In this document: in pieces, positions 21,926-32,795 of the stretch
How positions within the stretch are numbered: the first letter of the stretch is position 1
How the letters are laid out: every line of letters begins with the position of its first letter
NCBI RefSeq assembly: GCF_008831285.2
Contig: NC_045145.1
Location: 8,430,802 to 8,494,801, forward strand
From: Nymphaea colorata
Lineage: Eukaryota; Streptophyta; Magnoliopsida; Nymphaeales; Nymphaeaceae
Direction: 5' to 3'
Length of the DNA: 64,000 bases
Made by a program: the position numbers and the translations under genes
The notes under the pieces: model-generated
What the model was told of the DNA's origin: nothing
The model's database searches: none
The model's input: only the letters and a program-made list of their open reading frames with translations

Positions 21926-22070
21926 GAACGGATTTTGATGCTCAGTTCAATGGACATAACGGCTTCTAAGAAGGGGGACGCAATTTGGTGCTTAGTGCAA
22001 AGAATGTAATGGGTCCCCTCCGCCATATGAGAATGAGGACGGAATTAAAGCTTAGTGCACCGTACATAAA
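21926..22070 (-). promoter_or_regulatory. Triplicated upstream motif of SAT1
   Basis: Just upstream of the TATA box three imperfect units of about 35 bp occur, starting at about 21,926, 21,976 and 22,037 on the plus strand. Each has a GGACG-AATT core followed by GCTTAGTGCA (first unit GCTCAGTTCA). SAT2 has a single matching unit at about 57,319. The unit may carry a promoter element, so SAT1 may respond more strongly or differently. The repeats are seen directly; the function is inferred. Confidence 0.55.
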
Positions 22071-23597
22071 GTCTCCCCCTAACGTGTAGCAACTTCTTCA
22101 AGTTTTATGACTTGTGATCAACTTTAAATTATTTTATTTTTCTTCCTTCAAAGAGGTGACCTGCAAAGCCTATTAATTTTTCTAAAAACCGCGGGCTAGC
22201 GGATGGTTTTTCCCTAAACCCTACAATCCGTTTTCTTTTACCACATAAAATTTGGAAGGTCTCCGTCTGACTCTCTCACAGTGTCCCTCTTGATGAATTA
22301 GAATTTGGTTTTTGTTATATATGACTAGTTTTGCTGTTTTTTTTTCATCTTTTAGACTATCAAACTACACGTCTGGTTTATGTGGAATTTTGGATTGGGC
22401 ATCTTAGAAACCATGAATGGGCCTTGGTTGATTGTTTCCTAAGCAGGTTAAATGCACGGTGATGCATAGAAAATTGTGCAGCAGAGTGCATGATAACTAA
22501 AAAGCCCTTGATACGTAAAAAAGAGAATCTTTTGCAAATTAAAAAAAGAGTAATGAAAAAGTTTAAAAAAAAATCTTTTTAACAATCATCAAAATATTCT
22601 ACTCACACTTTTTCTTTTTTGGGTGCATATTTGATGTCACTCTGGATTGTTTCAGGTATGATGGATTATCGATTGTTTCTGTAGACTTTCTTTTGTAGGC
22701 CAATCTCTTATTTTTAAATACAAATTTAGTAGTTAAATGTCTTTTGAAATTCTTGCGAGGACTGACTTCTTTAATTGATCTCAAGTCTATGGTTGGTTAT
22801 TTTGTTTTGAAACACCGATCTTGTAAACATCGTCGTCAGCATTTTATTAGTTTGATCAGTGATACACCATATCGGCAGATTTGTTAAGTTTTCCCAATTT
22901 TTTTAATTGAAAAGTAATTTTAAACTAATTTAAGATCTATAAAATATAAAAAGAATACAAAATCATACAATTGACCCTGTATCGTATAAGCAAACAAGCG
23001 ATCCCATGTGTGCCAGCTGATATGGGCTGAAAGGGATAGACATGAAAAACGTTGTCTTATACTATTCTCTAGAAAAGCCAATGAATTGGATTCAGATCGA
23101 TTGTCTGACTGAACAGCTTTAAGTAAGTTGAATATGAAAAAAAGAAACTTAGCATCCCATGAAAACATAGGATTTGATTTGGTTTTAAGAAATAACATCC
23201 AATCAGATTCGGATTTGGTTTCAGATAAAAATCTGATTGGATATGGCCAGGTCCCAAGGAACTGACCAATATTTATTAGTCCTTCAAGGAAAAGATTTGA
23301 AGGCTCCCTCGTCACTTTCTATAACCCCTTCAGTGCTCTCACTCTTTCTTTGTTTTCAAAACTATGAACTATGAAGGATTATGTGCAATTGTTCATATTT
23401 AGTTCCGTATTGAAGAGGAATTAGAAGTGAGGAGATTTAGAGGAGTTATAAGAAGGGATATTGAGGGAGTAAATAAGAAAGCATAGTTATTAATTTTATA
23501 TGTGGTCATGTGACTACAAATTATTAGATTGATTGAGTATTAGTAATAATAATTTCATCAGTAACAACATATGGGGACGGGCTATATATATATATAC

Positions 23598-23660
<63 letters not shown>

Positions 23661-25110
23661 AGAGAGAGAGAGAGAGAGAGAGAGAACCCACTCCTGGGCC
23701 ACGGGCTCGGGTCAACTGCTAGTGATTTTGGATTTCGGATCAGATTCAAGAAAAATTTGAAACTGGATTCTGATTCAATATGTTTGTCTATTTAAAATAA
23801 GTTGGATTCTGGTATGATCTTAGACTCTTCTTTGTTTGCATTTGATTATGGACATGTGAATATCTGAAATATCAACTGTGCCAAATGTCCATCCATTTCT
23901 AATCTGATCCGTTGACATCCTTACTGTATATTCTCTTCCCATTTGAAACAAACCAAAAAATTGCTTTTCTTCAATGTAGTGGGAAACATAAACAGGTCCT
24001 TTAACAAATCCAATATTTTTACAATATCAAACCAGATATAATACGAATTCTAATTGGATCTAATCAATACTAATTATTCCAAACCAACCTATATGATCAT
24101 AAGATGTAGTTGACCAGAAGCTGGATTAGTTGCTGATTAATTGAATACTACATTACATGGAAAATAAAATGAAATAGTTCACGTTGGTTTCATATATATC
24201 ACAGAAGTTAAAGGACAGACAGCTAATCCAAGTCAATAGGTGAGAACATCAATATTGCTCGCATGCATAGGGTTCACTTCTCTTATCATAAAACATGTTT
24301 AACCTGCCAGCACAAAACCGAGCTTAATGTCGTTATTTCTATTTGCCAAATAATATTATTCGAGTGTAACATACAGTTTATTGAAATTGAGAATCATATT
24401 AGAAAGATCATAACTATGCATGAGACTAGAATTTGAGATTAAGTAGAAAAGGGGCTGATCAAATAAAAGTGATCATTGTGTTTTTTCTGATGATTATAAA
24501 TAATTTAATGACAAGTTAATGATGGTCCGCAAGAGTGAGTGAATAACTTACATTACTTATGCGACAATACCCAAAGCTTATTATATGCACAGACCTGTGC
24601 TCCTACGTACTATGAACAGGCTCGTATGAATAGGCTCATGTGCATGATACCCATTAGGAGTTGGTTAGGGATCCCCTATGAGTGAGCCAGGTGGACACAT
24701 ATTATGCAGTGGAGGATGTGCATATGTGGTGCACCTCGTTTCAAATGACCACCTCTCAAACAATGCCAAATTTTAAACCGATGAACCAATTCAAAGCGCG
24801 AGAGAGAGAGGAAAAGAGAAAGAGCGAGAGAGAGCCTTATGGCAATATTGTAACACTTTTCGAACTATGATTCGTGTTGATAAAATGGCGCATAATTATA
24901 ATGTACGTGGCTTTTCAATTAACTTAGTTTGTATAATCTGTGAACTACAATAATAATAATAATAAAGGCAAGACAGTGCCGAGAATTTTGAAAGGTATGA
25001 CAATAAAAAGGCATTGCGATTCTACTAAGTTGACCAAGCGCAGCCTTATGGCAGTATTTTTTATGTCAGAGGTGTCTGTATAATACTGTCAAAATCGAAA
25101 AGTATAGCGT
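22071..25110. other. SAT1 upstream region, no gene seen
   Basis: Short blocks match the SAT2 upstream region: about 22,245-22,320 to about 57,510-57,580 (AGAATTTGGTTTTTGTT versus ACAATTTGGTTTTGTTT), and about 22,780-22,870 to about 58,010-58,060 (ACCGATCTTGTAAA versus ACCAATCTTGTGAA). The stretch from about 22,900 to 24,950 has no clear partner in copy B and may be an insertion. It contains GGATTTGGTTT/CAGATTCGG-like words and a TA/GA microsatellite. Confidence 0.5.
23583..23685. repeat. Compound (TA)n(GA)n microsatellite
   Basis: A TA run of about 75 bp with two CA interruptions, followed by 27 bp of GA. Open frames across it are artefacts. Confidence 0.95.
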
Positions 25111-25118
25111 TTGAATGG

Positions 25119-25132
25119 CGTCAGGTGTGACG
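25119..25132. promoter_or_regulatory. Inverted TGACG pair upstream of SAT1
   Basis: CGTCA-GGTG-TGACG lies inside a 20-bp block (25,115-25,134) that is identical to 60,037-60,056 upstream of SAT2. TGACG is the half-site of TGA-type bZIP factors (as-1 family). It sits about 3.4 kb from the SAT1 ATG, so control of SAT is not established. It may instead be the residue of a lost neighbouring gene or repeat. Confidence 0.35.
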
Positions 25133-25189
25133 ATTAGGGCAAGCCATTCCACGAAGTCCACCGTTACGCTTTTGTTCTTTCCAGATTTG

Positions 25190-25500
25190 AGTTATAAACA
25201 AGCCGAGTTCGAGTTACATGATCTCAACTCGTTTGAACTTGATATGGCTCTTGTCTTCCGTATTTGTTAATCATTAAGGGTATGTCAGTAAATATTGATG
25301 AATTGTAACACGATTTTTGTTGTTTTCATTTTCATTTAAAGAAAAAAAATACGGATAAAGCGACATGAGCTTAACCAAGTGGAACTCGAGCCCAGACTTG
25401 GTTTACAAAGTCGAGATCAAGCTCACCTCATAAAGCTGAAGTCACTCTATTGAAGCAATATGTGACTCCAGCTGAGCTTGAGACAGTTTGAGAATGAAGA
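25190..25500. repeat. Degenerate hAT-like remnant with CTCGAG/GAGTTCGAG words
   Basis: It contains AAGCCGAGTTCGAGTTAC, then CTCAACTCGTTTGAACTTG, and farther on GAACTCGAGCCCAGACTTGG and AAGTCGAGATCAAGCTC. These words resemble the subterminal arrays of the hAT element at 877-2011. I see no clean ends or target duplication. Confidence 0.45.
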
Positions 25501-25775
25501 ACGAACACACCCTTGCCATCACACAATAGTGGAGGGAAGGAGAACATCGTCCCTCATTAGGGGCTTCCCCATCTAGCGGGAGGCAACGGCAATTGCCACA
25601 GTGGCCGTTAGTTGTCAAGATTGCTTCTCACTGCAGGATGCCAAGGGACAAAGGTGCTGGACTGTCTATTGAAAAACATGCGGTGTTGTTGAAAAAAGTT
25701 GGCTTTGTCATGTGTTTGAAAAGTTAAGTGCCCATTTGTTATTTGCCTTTTCCTTAGATGGCGTTTTTTAAATTT

Positions 25776-25791
25776 TTCTTATTGCTATTTT
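25776..25791. repeat. LINE target-site duplication, left
   Basis: TTCTTATTGCTATTTT, identical to 31,072-31,087. Confidence 0.85.
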
Positions 25792-25949
25792 CCACAACCA
25801 CCCTGCGAGGGAAAGGCCCCCTCCCCTAACCTTTTATTCCAACAGCAAATATACACAACAAAAATTGGCAATCACTCTATAGTAAAGAACTAAAACCGAG
25901 CGAGTAAGAAAAACAATAAACAAGAGGATACCAAAAAGCTGACGGAACC

Positions 25950-28900
25950 AGATTTACAAACTTTGCATTAAAAGAAACAAAATATCATGAGCAGGTTGTT
26001 GTTGAAGGATTTGAACTCTATGAAATGAGTTGCCATAGTCACTTTGCCATCTCTGAGTGGGGCGGCGTCCTTCCAACATGGCCCGGAGCCTACTAATCCA
26101 TGGCTTGTTGTTTCTTATTAGCATTATATTTTCAAACCTCTCCAAACCACCTACCATCTAGGTCTGACAAAGAATTGAGTCTTGAGGTAGGTCAGTGTTA
26201 TCTTCCCACCAACCTACTCTCTGGTCAAGATGCATTGTACTTGAGTCTTTAAACACAAAAGCCACCAACCTTCTACCATTATATTTTATAGAGGCAACTT
26301 GCAGACAAGCTTGACCTGGCAAAATAGGGGCCCGCTTCTTAGGAGTCACCCAAGTAGCAAGTCAAACCTGCAAGTCATTTCTGTCATTTGCATAATTCAT
26401 CAAGGATGCATAAAACTATCAACACCCGCCAGATGGCATGAGAATCTTGTTCAGGAGACCAACATTCTTCATTATGGATTCTCGAGTTGCATCTACACCA
26501 CATTCTCCAAAGAATGAGGTGAAAGCAAATTTTCCAACATTTCATAAGCCAACCTCTTTTGAAACTACACGAGAACCAATGTTTCAGCTCCATGACAATA
26601 CTACGTTGGGGGGAGAGACTTTTTTTGAACTTAGTAGCTACAAACTTCCAAATTTTTGAACAGTGAGGCCAAGATATGGGGACTGGGTGGGCTGACTCCT
26701 CATCCTTGAGACAAAAACACATTTGTTAGCTAGAGAAATACCACTTCTCTTTTGTCTATCAAATGTATTGAGGTGATCGCTGCATGCCAACCATACATAC
26801 CATTGCACTCTAGGGTGAGCTTCAGGGATCCATATCAATTTCCTCCAAGCCTCCTCAACATAATTCTCTCTCACTACCTCCCAAATGTCAGAAGTGTTGA
26901 TGTTGGAGGTAGGAGAGTTTTGCCAAAGGAGGTCTTGTTGCTGTTCTCAGTTAGGTCTCTCCACACCCACTCGAGAAAGAAAATCGTTCAAGCTGTCAAG
27001 AATGGGCAAATAAGAATCAACGACCTGCTTAATGGTGAATTTCAAAGAGAATTCAAAAAACAATCTCCCCAATGGAATCAACTTAAAAATTAGGAAAGAA
27101 CCTCCCCATTTGTCTGTCCAAAACCGAATGGAGCCACTTCCAATAGACCAACTTACTTGATCTTGTATTTGAAGCCAGCTTTTCCTAGCACATTTGAAAA
27201 ACCAAGAGTCCTTTTTGGAGCTCTTTAAGGTCTAGAGGCTTTAGAAGGAAGGATTTTCTTCTTGATAAAGATCACCCAAGGGGTCTCAACCTGGCATATG
27301 CATAGCATGAAACGACCAAAGCAAGCTTTGTTCTAATCATCTAGACATCTCAAAACAACTGCCCCTTCCAACACCAGGCGACAGAGGCAACGCCAAACAA
27401 CAAGTGCACACCTTTTCTAAATTCTAGGCTGGCCCAAAGAAAATTAGCCATAGCAGCTTCTAGCTTATGCTTGATTGACATAGGGAGCATAAAAGCTGAG
27501 CACCAGTAGCCAACGAGGCTTAAGAGGGCATACTTTATCAAACAAAGATGTCCTGCATAAGAAATGAGCTTAGAAGATTATAACACAAGGTTTTTTTTTT
27601 TCACTTTCAACACTAATGAGTCACAAACTATCCTGCACATTTCCAGCAAATAGGGGAATACCCAAAAAAGAAAGAGGCAGTGAGCCTTGCACCCAATCCG
27701 AATTGTTAATGAAAGAAAGAGGAACCCTTTGATCCCCTAAGGAGATAGCATGAGACTTGTGTGGATTAACACATAACCTAGAAGAATGCTTAAGGACCTT
27801 TAATGCTTGCATAATCTCGTTATGAGAGTGATGGTCTCCTCTAGAGAAGATGATTAGGTCATCGGCAAAGGTCAGTAGAGTAGGGCATACCTAGGGCATA
27901 CCCCAACACAGGGGATATATGGGGGAGCTAGGGAACCGTTCTAAGCCTGTACTCAATATTTCTAGAGTGTTCTTCCATAACAACAAGAAAAAAATAAGGA
28001 GACATGGGGTCCCCTTGCCTCAGGCCTCAGTGCCTTGGGAAGAACTCACCTAGAACCCCATCAATGAGAACAGTGAACAAAGCTTAAGAGATGCACATCA
28101 TAACTCTATTAACCCAAGCCAAGTTGAACCCCAGATCAATAAGAGCAGTCTTAAGAAAGGCCCAACTTACTCTGTCATAGGCTTTGGAAAAAACTTTTCT
28201 AAAGCATATGTTGTTCTGTCGAAGCCCCTCAAGCGAGTAAATACATTCTTGAGCAAAGATAATATTCTCTTTGATTGAACAACCAGGAACAAAAGCACCT
28301 TGATCCTTGCTCATGACTTTCTACTGGTTTCTTTTCATATTGTTAGAAAGAAATTTAGAGATAATCATATACAATATGTTGCATAAAGCAATAAGTTGGA
28401 GATCTCAATTCTACAAAGACTGTCCTTTTTAGGAATAAGGGTAATATAATTCTGATTTATTTTCTTAACGAGTTTCCTAATGATCAAGAAACTACTGGTA
28501 ACCTGCAGTAAATCAGGGCCAACTATGCTCCAATGGTGCTGATAGAAAGATGTTGGGAAACCATGTGGACCTGGTGTGCTAATTCCCATCCAGGGAGAAT
28601 GCAACATGCTTCCTTCACCTCTTCAAGAGTGGCTGAGAGAAGCAAACTAGCATTATCCTCCAGCAATAGTTGAAGGGCATCAACCTTCTTGTTCAAACTG
28701 CAGCCTGAGCCCTCCTTAGATACAAGAAGATCACAAAAGAACTCCTCACAGATTGTTCTAATATCATTCACATCATTAATTCTAATCCCCTCATGCTCCA
28801 ATGCAGATAAAGAATTCTTTGTTCTACGATCTTTAACCATTGCCTGATAGTAAGCTGTATTACGTTCACCGTGAGCCATCCACTTGATACGAGCTCTTTG

Positions 28901-29374
28901 CCTCCATAACCTATTTTCCTCTTCAAGGGAAGCGTGCAGTTCCTCCCTGATCAGAAGTTTGTGATTTCTATCTCTGACAGTATAATCCAATTCAAGAGAT
29001 TGGACTTTGTCAAGTTTATCATATAGTGCCTTAATATGGATTGAGATGTCACCCACACAATTTCTAGCCCATCTAGAAAGAGTAGATCGAGTGGCCTCCA
29101 AAAGAATCCAATACCTATGCAGATTAAGAACCAATACAGAAAAATTTTGTGGCTTCCACCCACAAAGGATACGAACCACACTATCCCACATGTCTGCATT
29201 GGGCATGGTAGCATAAGATCAAAGCAAACCAGCATTAATGTAGAGCCGATCAGCACGAATAAGGGTATTAAAAATGACAAAACAATTAATAGCCTCATCT
29301 TTCATAGTGAGAAGCAAGTCACGCCTAGCCGATTATCTAGCTAGGCCGCGGATATTCCAAGCTAAGCACTTCAT
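25950..29374 (-). pseudogene. LINE ORF2 (endonuclease-reverse transcriptase), broken
   Basis: It starts MKCLAWNIRGLAR at 29,374, the conserved first strand of the AP-type endonuclease, and has a stop right after. Less than 60 codons later it is already at the C-terminal edge of that domain (RADRLYINAGL), so most of the endonuclease is missing. A linker follows (28,523-29,206; EENRLWRQRARIKWMAHGER, then NTAYYQAMVKDRRT). Next comes reverse transcriptase, with QGAFVPGCSIKENIIFAQE at about 28,300, FSKAYDRVSWAFL at about 28,170 and an intact FADD catalytic box at 27,858-27,869. Then NPHKSHAISLGD and FLGIPLF follow, a zf-RVT region at about 26,384-26,740, and an RNase H-like tail at 25,954-26,350. 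Several stops and frameshifts interrupt it. Confidence 0.85.
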
Positions 29375-29384
29375 TACGGGAGAG

Positions 29385-30972
29385 AGAGACTATTACCTGG
29401 TCAGGAAGGTCACCTTCATCGACTAGAACAGGAGGGGCAGGGGCCTGGCTGAGTGGTGGAGAGTCCAAACAGACCTCTTCCTGATAGTGGCTAGAGCACT
29501 TACGCTTGCCTGCTAGCCCTGTTGGTTCTAGGTTAGCAAAGCTTTGATTAGTGACATCCTGTATAATTTTCCTACCACCAAATAATCTGCTAACCCATCC
29601 ACGGCTTTGGGTGATAATCCCTATTGAGAACAAAACCTTGAAATTACAAGTTTATGGGTCAGCATTATCACCAACATCTTGAACATCATAGGGAACTTTA
29701 GCTAATAGCTGAGATATGTGCTTGGGAGTCGGTTTGAACATGAAACTTGGGGGTATATCAGTAGACGTAGTATCAAGCGGAATGAAAGGGTTATCCATAC
29801 TAGTTGCAAAACTCTGGTTCCCTGTTGCGTGCATGATAATACCTTTGCCTTTTGCTTTCCCTTTGGTAATGTCATTTCTAGGCTCATGGTGGGATTATTA
29901 GCTTGCACTCTAGTAGTATGATCCAGAAAAGGCTTGTCCTCATTAACGCCTGTAGTTCTCCATGTAGGATCCTCAGTAACATTATCTAACTCCATTGAAG
30001 ATGACAATCGATTCTTAGAGGTAGGTAAAAACTTTTCGTCTTCCACTGTATGCCCTTCAAGGGAATTGGTCTCGCCGAGTCTTTATCTTTTGCCACCTCA
30101 TGTTGGTAGGTCCCTTGCCAATGGGAATCTTGCTTGGGGAATTTGTCTAGTGGATGAGAATTTACACCGCAAATCCTATAGAAACATAACCTCCCCTCAT
30201 AAACTAAGGGTTGGGAAACAATGTAGCTATCCTTGAGCACAAAGAAAAAGTCTGGGGGAAGAGGGGCGCTCAGACATAGTTCAACTTTGATCGTGGCAAA
30301 ACCCCCTCTGTTAATATCTCTGGTTCGAATATCCATTTCCAAAAGTTCTCCCTGAAGCCCCTTGGCTATGCTGTTGAAAATCTTCGCAGTTCACATATTT
30401 GGAGGTATATTTGGAAGGTGAATCCATATTGGGGCAATGTGTAATGGTGCAATGGTGAGTGGTTGTCCTGGCTGCCACCGGTATGTTACAAGAGCCTTAC
30501 CACCAACACTCCAGGCACGCTTCTGAAGGATACATTGTAGTTGTTGTTCATCCTCAACCCTAATGAGAAAGGTGATGCCAGCAAGAATGGTGAACTTCGG
30601 GTTAGCTCCGCCTGCCCATTGCCTAGTTAGTTCTAGAAACATAGAGAAATTGGTGCACCGAGTAGGGGAAGAGCCTTGCAACCGAGCTAGTGCCGCCCAT
30701 TGGAAAGGGCGATTCATCTCTTCATATGCTTCTTTAGAAATAAAAATATTGAATCGGCCATCCTAAACCTCAACATCCAGAGGGTGCTCTGGCTGACCAC
30801 CAGCAAATGTATCTCCGGTAACCATTGATGTCCATGAGCTCTCACTGCACCCATGTTAATATTGAATAAAAGGGAGCAATAGTGTGGGAAGGCCTCTATC
30901 TGGTAGTTCCCCTTTACCTGATAGAGGTGATCCTGTACCTAGCAAAGGTGGAAAATCCTCACCGAATGCCAT
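29385..30972 (-). pseudogene. LINE ORF1 (DUF4283-like nucleic-acid-binding protein), broken
   Basis: It starts MAFGEDFPPLLGTGSPL at 30,972 and soon meets stops. It then shows a DUF4283-like section at about 30,391-30,717 (NFSMFLELTRQWAGG, FLIRVEDEQQLQCILQKRAWSVGGK and ALVTYRWQPG). At about 29,990-30,340 there is FATIKVELCLSAPLP and a degenerate zinc knuckle (CFYRICGVNSHPLDKF, last Cys lost). The tail overlaps the start of ORF2 in another frame. In plant L1 elements this protein packages the RNA. Confidence 0.75.
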
Positions 30973-31071
30973 CGTCATCTTGATGGCCCCCAGTCCCTCC
31001 CCCACCCAACGCGAGGGAGAGAGGACCTCGTTCTGCTGAAACCCTAGCAGACTTTCTCTCACCGTGAGTTC

Positions 31072-31087
31072 TTCTTATTGCTATTTT
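31072..31087. repeat. LINE target-site duplication, right
   Basis: TTCTTATTGCTATTTT, identical to 25,776-25,791. Confidence 0.85.
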
Positions 31088-32218
31088 AATGAGTGTTTCA
31101 TTTGGCAAGATACATGTATGTGTCCTTAATAAGGAATGCATGTTCATTAGTAAAATGTTAAAAATCACTTTATATAGAAAGAGAGGACTCCCATTGTATG
31201 GTTGAAATGGAAGGAGAAAAAAGTTTTTTGAAATGACAAAAAAAAAAATTGTTGATTTTATATGAGGATTAACACTTGGGTAGGCATTTGGGCCCAAACA
31301 CCCAACCACCTTTCTTGTCTACAAGTTATCAAAAAACTTGTGGTGAAGGCTTATACCACTCATACTGGTTCCAGTAAACCGATTGTTGTAAAAAGACTTG
31401 TAGTGTATGTCAGGTCATTCTTATTCAAAGGCTATATAGCAAGGTTGTATTTGGTTGAAGGATAGCATGCACCATCCCACTCATACCAAGACAAAGTAAG
31501 CTGTTAGATATTCATCCCTTATCTCCTCATCTGTTTTGTGTTTATATCAAGTGTAGCTGCATCCACACCTTGCATTTCCTCTTCATCTCTACTTTCCTCT
31601 CATTTTTGGGTGAGTGACAGGTTTACAACTTACTGTTCGGAAAGGATACCCGAAATTCCAACCCCCACAATGCACCCCCACCCCCCACCCACACCCTTCC
31701 CCTTCCTTTGGAGTCCTAAGTTGCATCAGCATCAGTGATAGGCAGCAGCAATGCACCCTTCAACTTAGGTACCATGCTCCATCACTTAGGTCACAATGGT
31801 ATGGAAATCATCGGAACCAAACTAAGGACTTGCCTCTCCTCATTTCAATGCCTCGAAGCAAGAATCGTAAAAAGCCTTCCATGGACACTAAAACATATCT
31901 AATTAGGGCTGTCAAAAAAACCCCACCCCATCAGGAAATCCTTTGTCGATGGCTCATAGACCATTGGCAAAGATTCTGTAGGGATAGGTGTTCCTGACCT
32001 TTCAAGCACTCAGCAAATGCTGCATGTATGTTGCCAACATTTCAAGCCATTGTGGACTGATTATTCATTCCCGGATGGCTTTTGACGTTGGGAAAGTCGG
32101 AATTAAGTTTTGATGTGTTTCATTCCCAACACCACTAACTTTAGGAAAAAATGTTGGTATCCCAATGCCTTTTACGTCCATTTTGAAATGCCTTCATTTT
32201 TTTGCCTCTAATGGTAGA

Positions 32219-32270
32219 GTGTGTGTGTGTGTGTGTCTATATATATATATATATATTCACACAGAGAGAG
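32219..32270. repeat. Compound GT/TA/GA microsatellite
   Basis: GT run, then TA run, then a short GA run. Confidence 0.9.
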
Positions 32271-32594
32271 AAACCATTAACAAAGAAAATTTTGTATTAT
32301 AAAAAAAAGTAAAAATTTTTATATATCATTTTGCATTCATAAAAAAGTTGAAAATTACATATAATCACACGCCGATCCTCAATAATACACTTCCACTCTG
32401 TAACACATTGATCTGTACATTCTGATCAAAGTTACATTAGCAAATCAACTGACTTCTTGAGTTTGTTGACTATGTTCCCTCATATTTGTGCTTATTGTAG
32501 TTTGAGTCTCATATTTGTAGCATCTAGTGTCATTCATACCTTTAGCTAGCTCTTTAATGTCCAATGTAGGTGGGGTATGCAAAGATGTTAAGTA

Positions 32595-32795
32595 ATCCTC
32601 AAGGGTGGAGCCAGGATTTTTTTCAAGAGCTGGCCAAACAGTCCAACCTTGGATTCTGGTAGGGCCAAACTGAACCCAAATCTAAAAAATACATTGCACA
32701 ACTAAATTTTTTTAATTTTTTCAATGTATTTTTTTTTCAATTAGTTGGAGTGGGGCCATGGCCTAGGTGGCCCCCCTCTCCCTCTGCTCCTGTGA
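32595..32795. repeat. Probable repeat with GGAGCCAGG and GGGGCCATGGCC blocks
   Basis: It starts near GGTGGAGCCAGGATTTTTTT and ends near GGGGCCATGGCCTAGGTGG, followed by C-rich sequence. I recall this texture from common plant dispersed repeats. Related phrases (AGGGGCTGTCCAAGGCC, then TTTTGAAAAGTTCAAAAATTT) occur at about 62,665-62,720. I could not define ends or class. Confidence 0.35.

Larger units (their letters stand above)
12430..25190. repeat. Segmental duplication, copy A (carries SAT1)
   Basis: Homologous blocks appear in the same order in 52,880-60,110 (copy B). The left edge, at about 12,440-12,547, has AGCTGCAAATTTAAGAG, matching AGTTGCAAATTGAAGAG at about 53,004. After the inserted Copia (12,548-19,375) the match resumes at once (CACCATATTCTT) and continues downstream of SAT1 (for example CTCCGTCTCTCAC, CAGTCCTTAGGTGGA and AATTATACGAGCTTTT). 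It runs through SAT1 and its promoter, through the AGAATTTGGTTTTTGTT and ACCGATCTTGTAAA blocks, and out to an identical 20-bp block at 25,115-25,134. Non-matching stretches between blocks are insertions or decay. Boundaries are approximate. Confidence 0.8.
25792..31071 (-). mobile_element. LINE (L1-type) retrotransposon, nearly full length, inactive
   Basis: This element is about 5.28 kb on the minus strand, flanked by a perfect 16-bp duplication, TTCTTATTGCTATTTT, at 25,776-25,791 and 31,072-31,087. The 5' end carries a short leader and an ORF1 starting at 30,972. ORF2 starts at 29,374 and ends near 25,950. The 3' end next to the duplication shows no poly(A) tail beyond the AAAA shared with the duplication. 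Both reading frames are broken many times. The variable-length duplication and the gene order are those of plant L1 elements. Confidence 0.88.

Noticed and set aside
31905-31930. TAGGGCTGTCAAAAAAACCCC, resembling a hAT end
   Set aside because: No second inverted end or 8-bp duplication could be found nearby.
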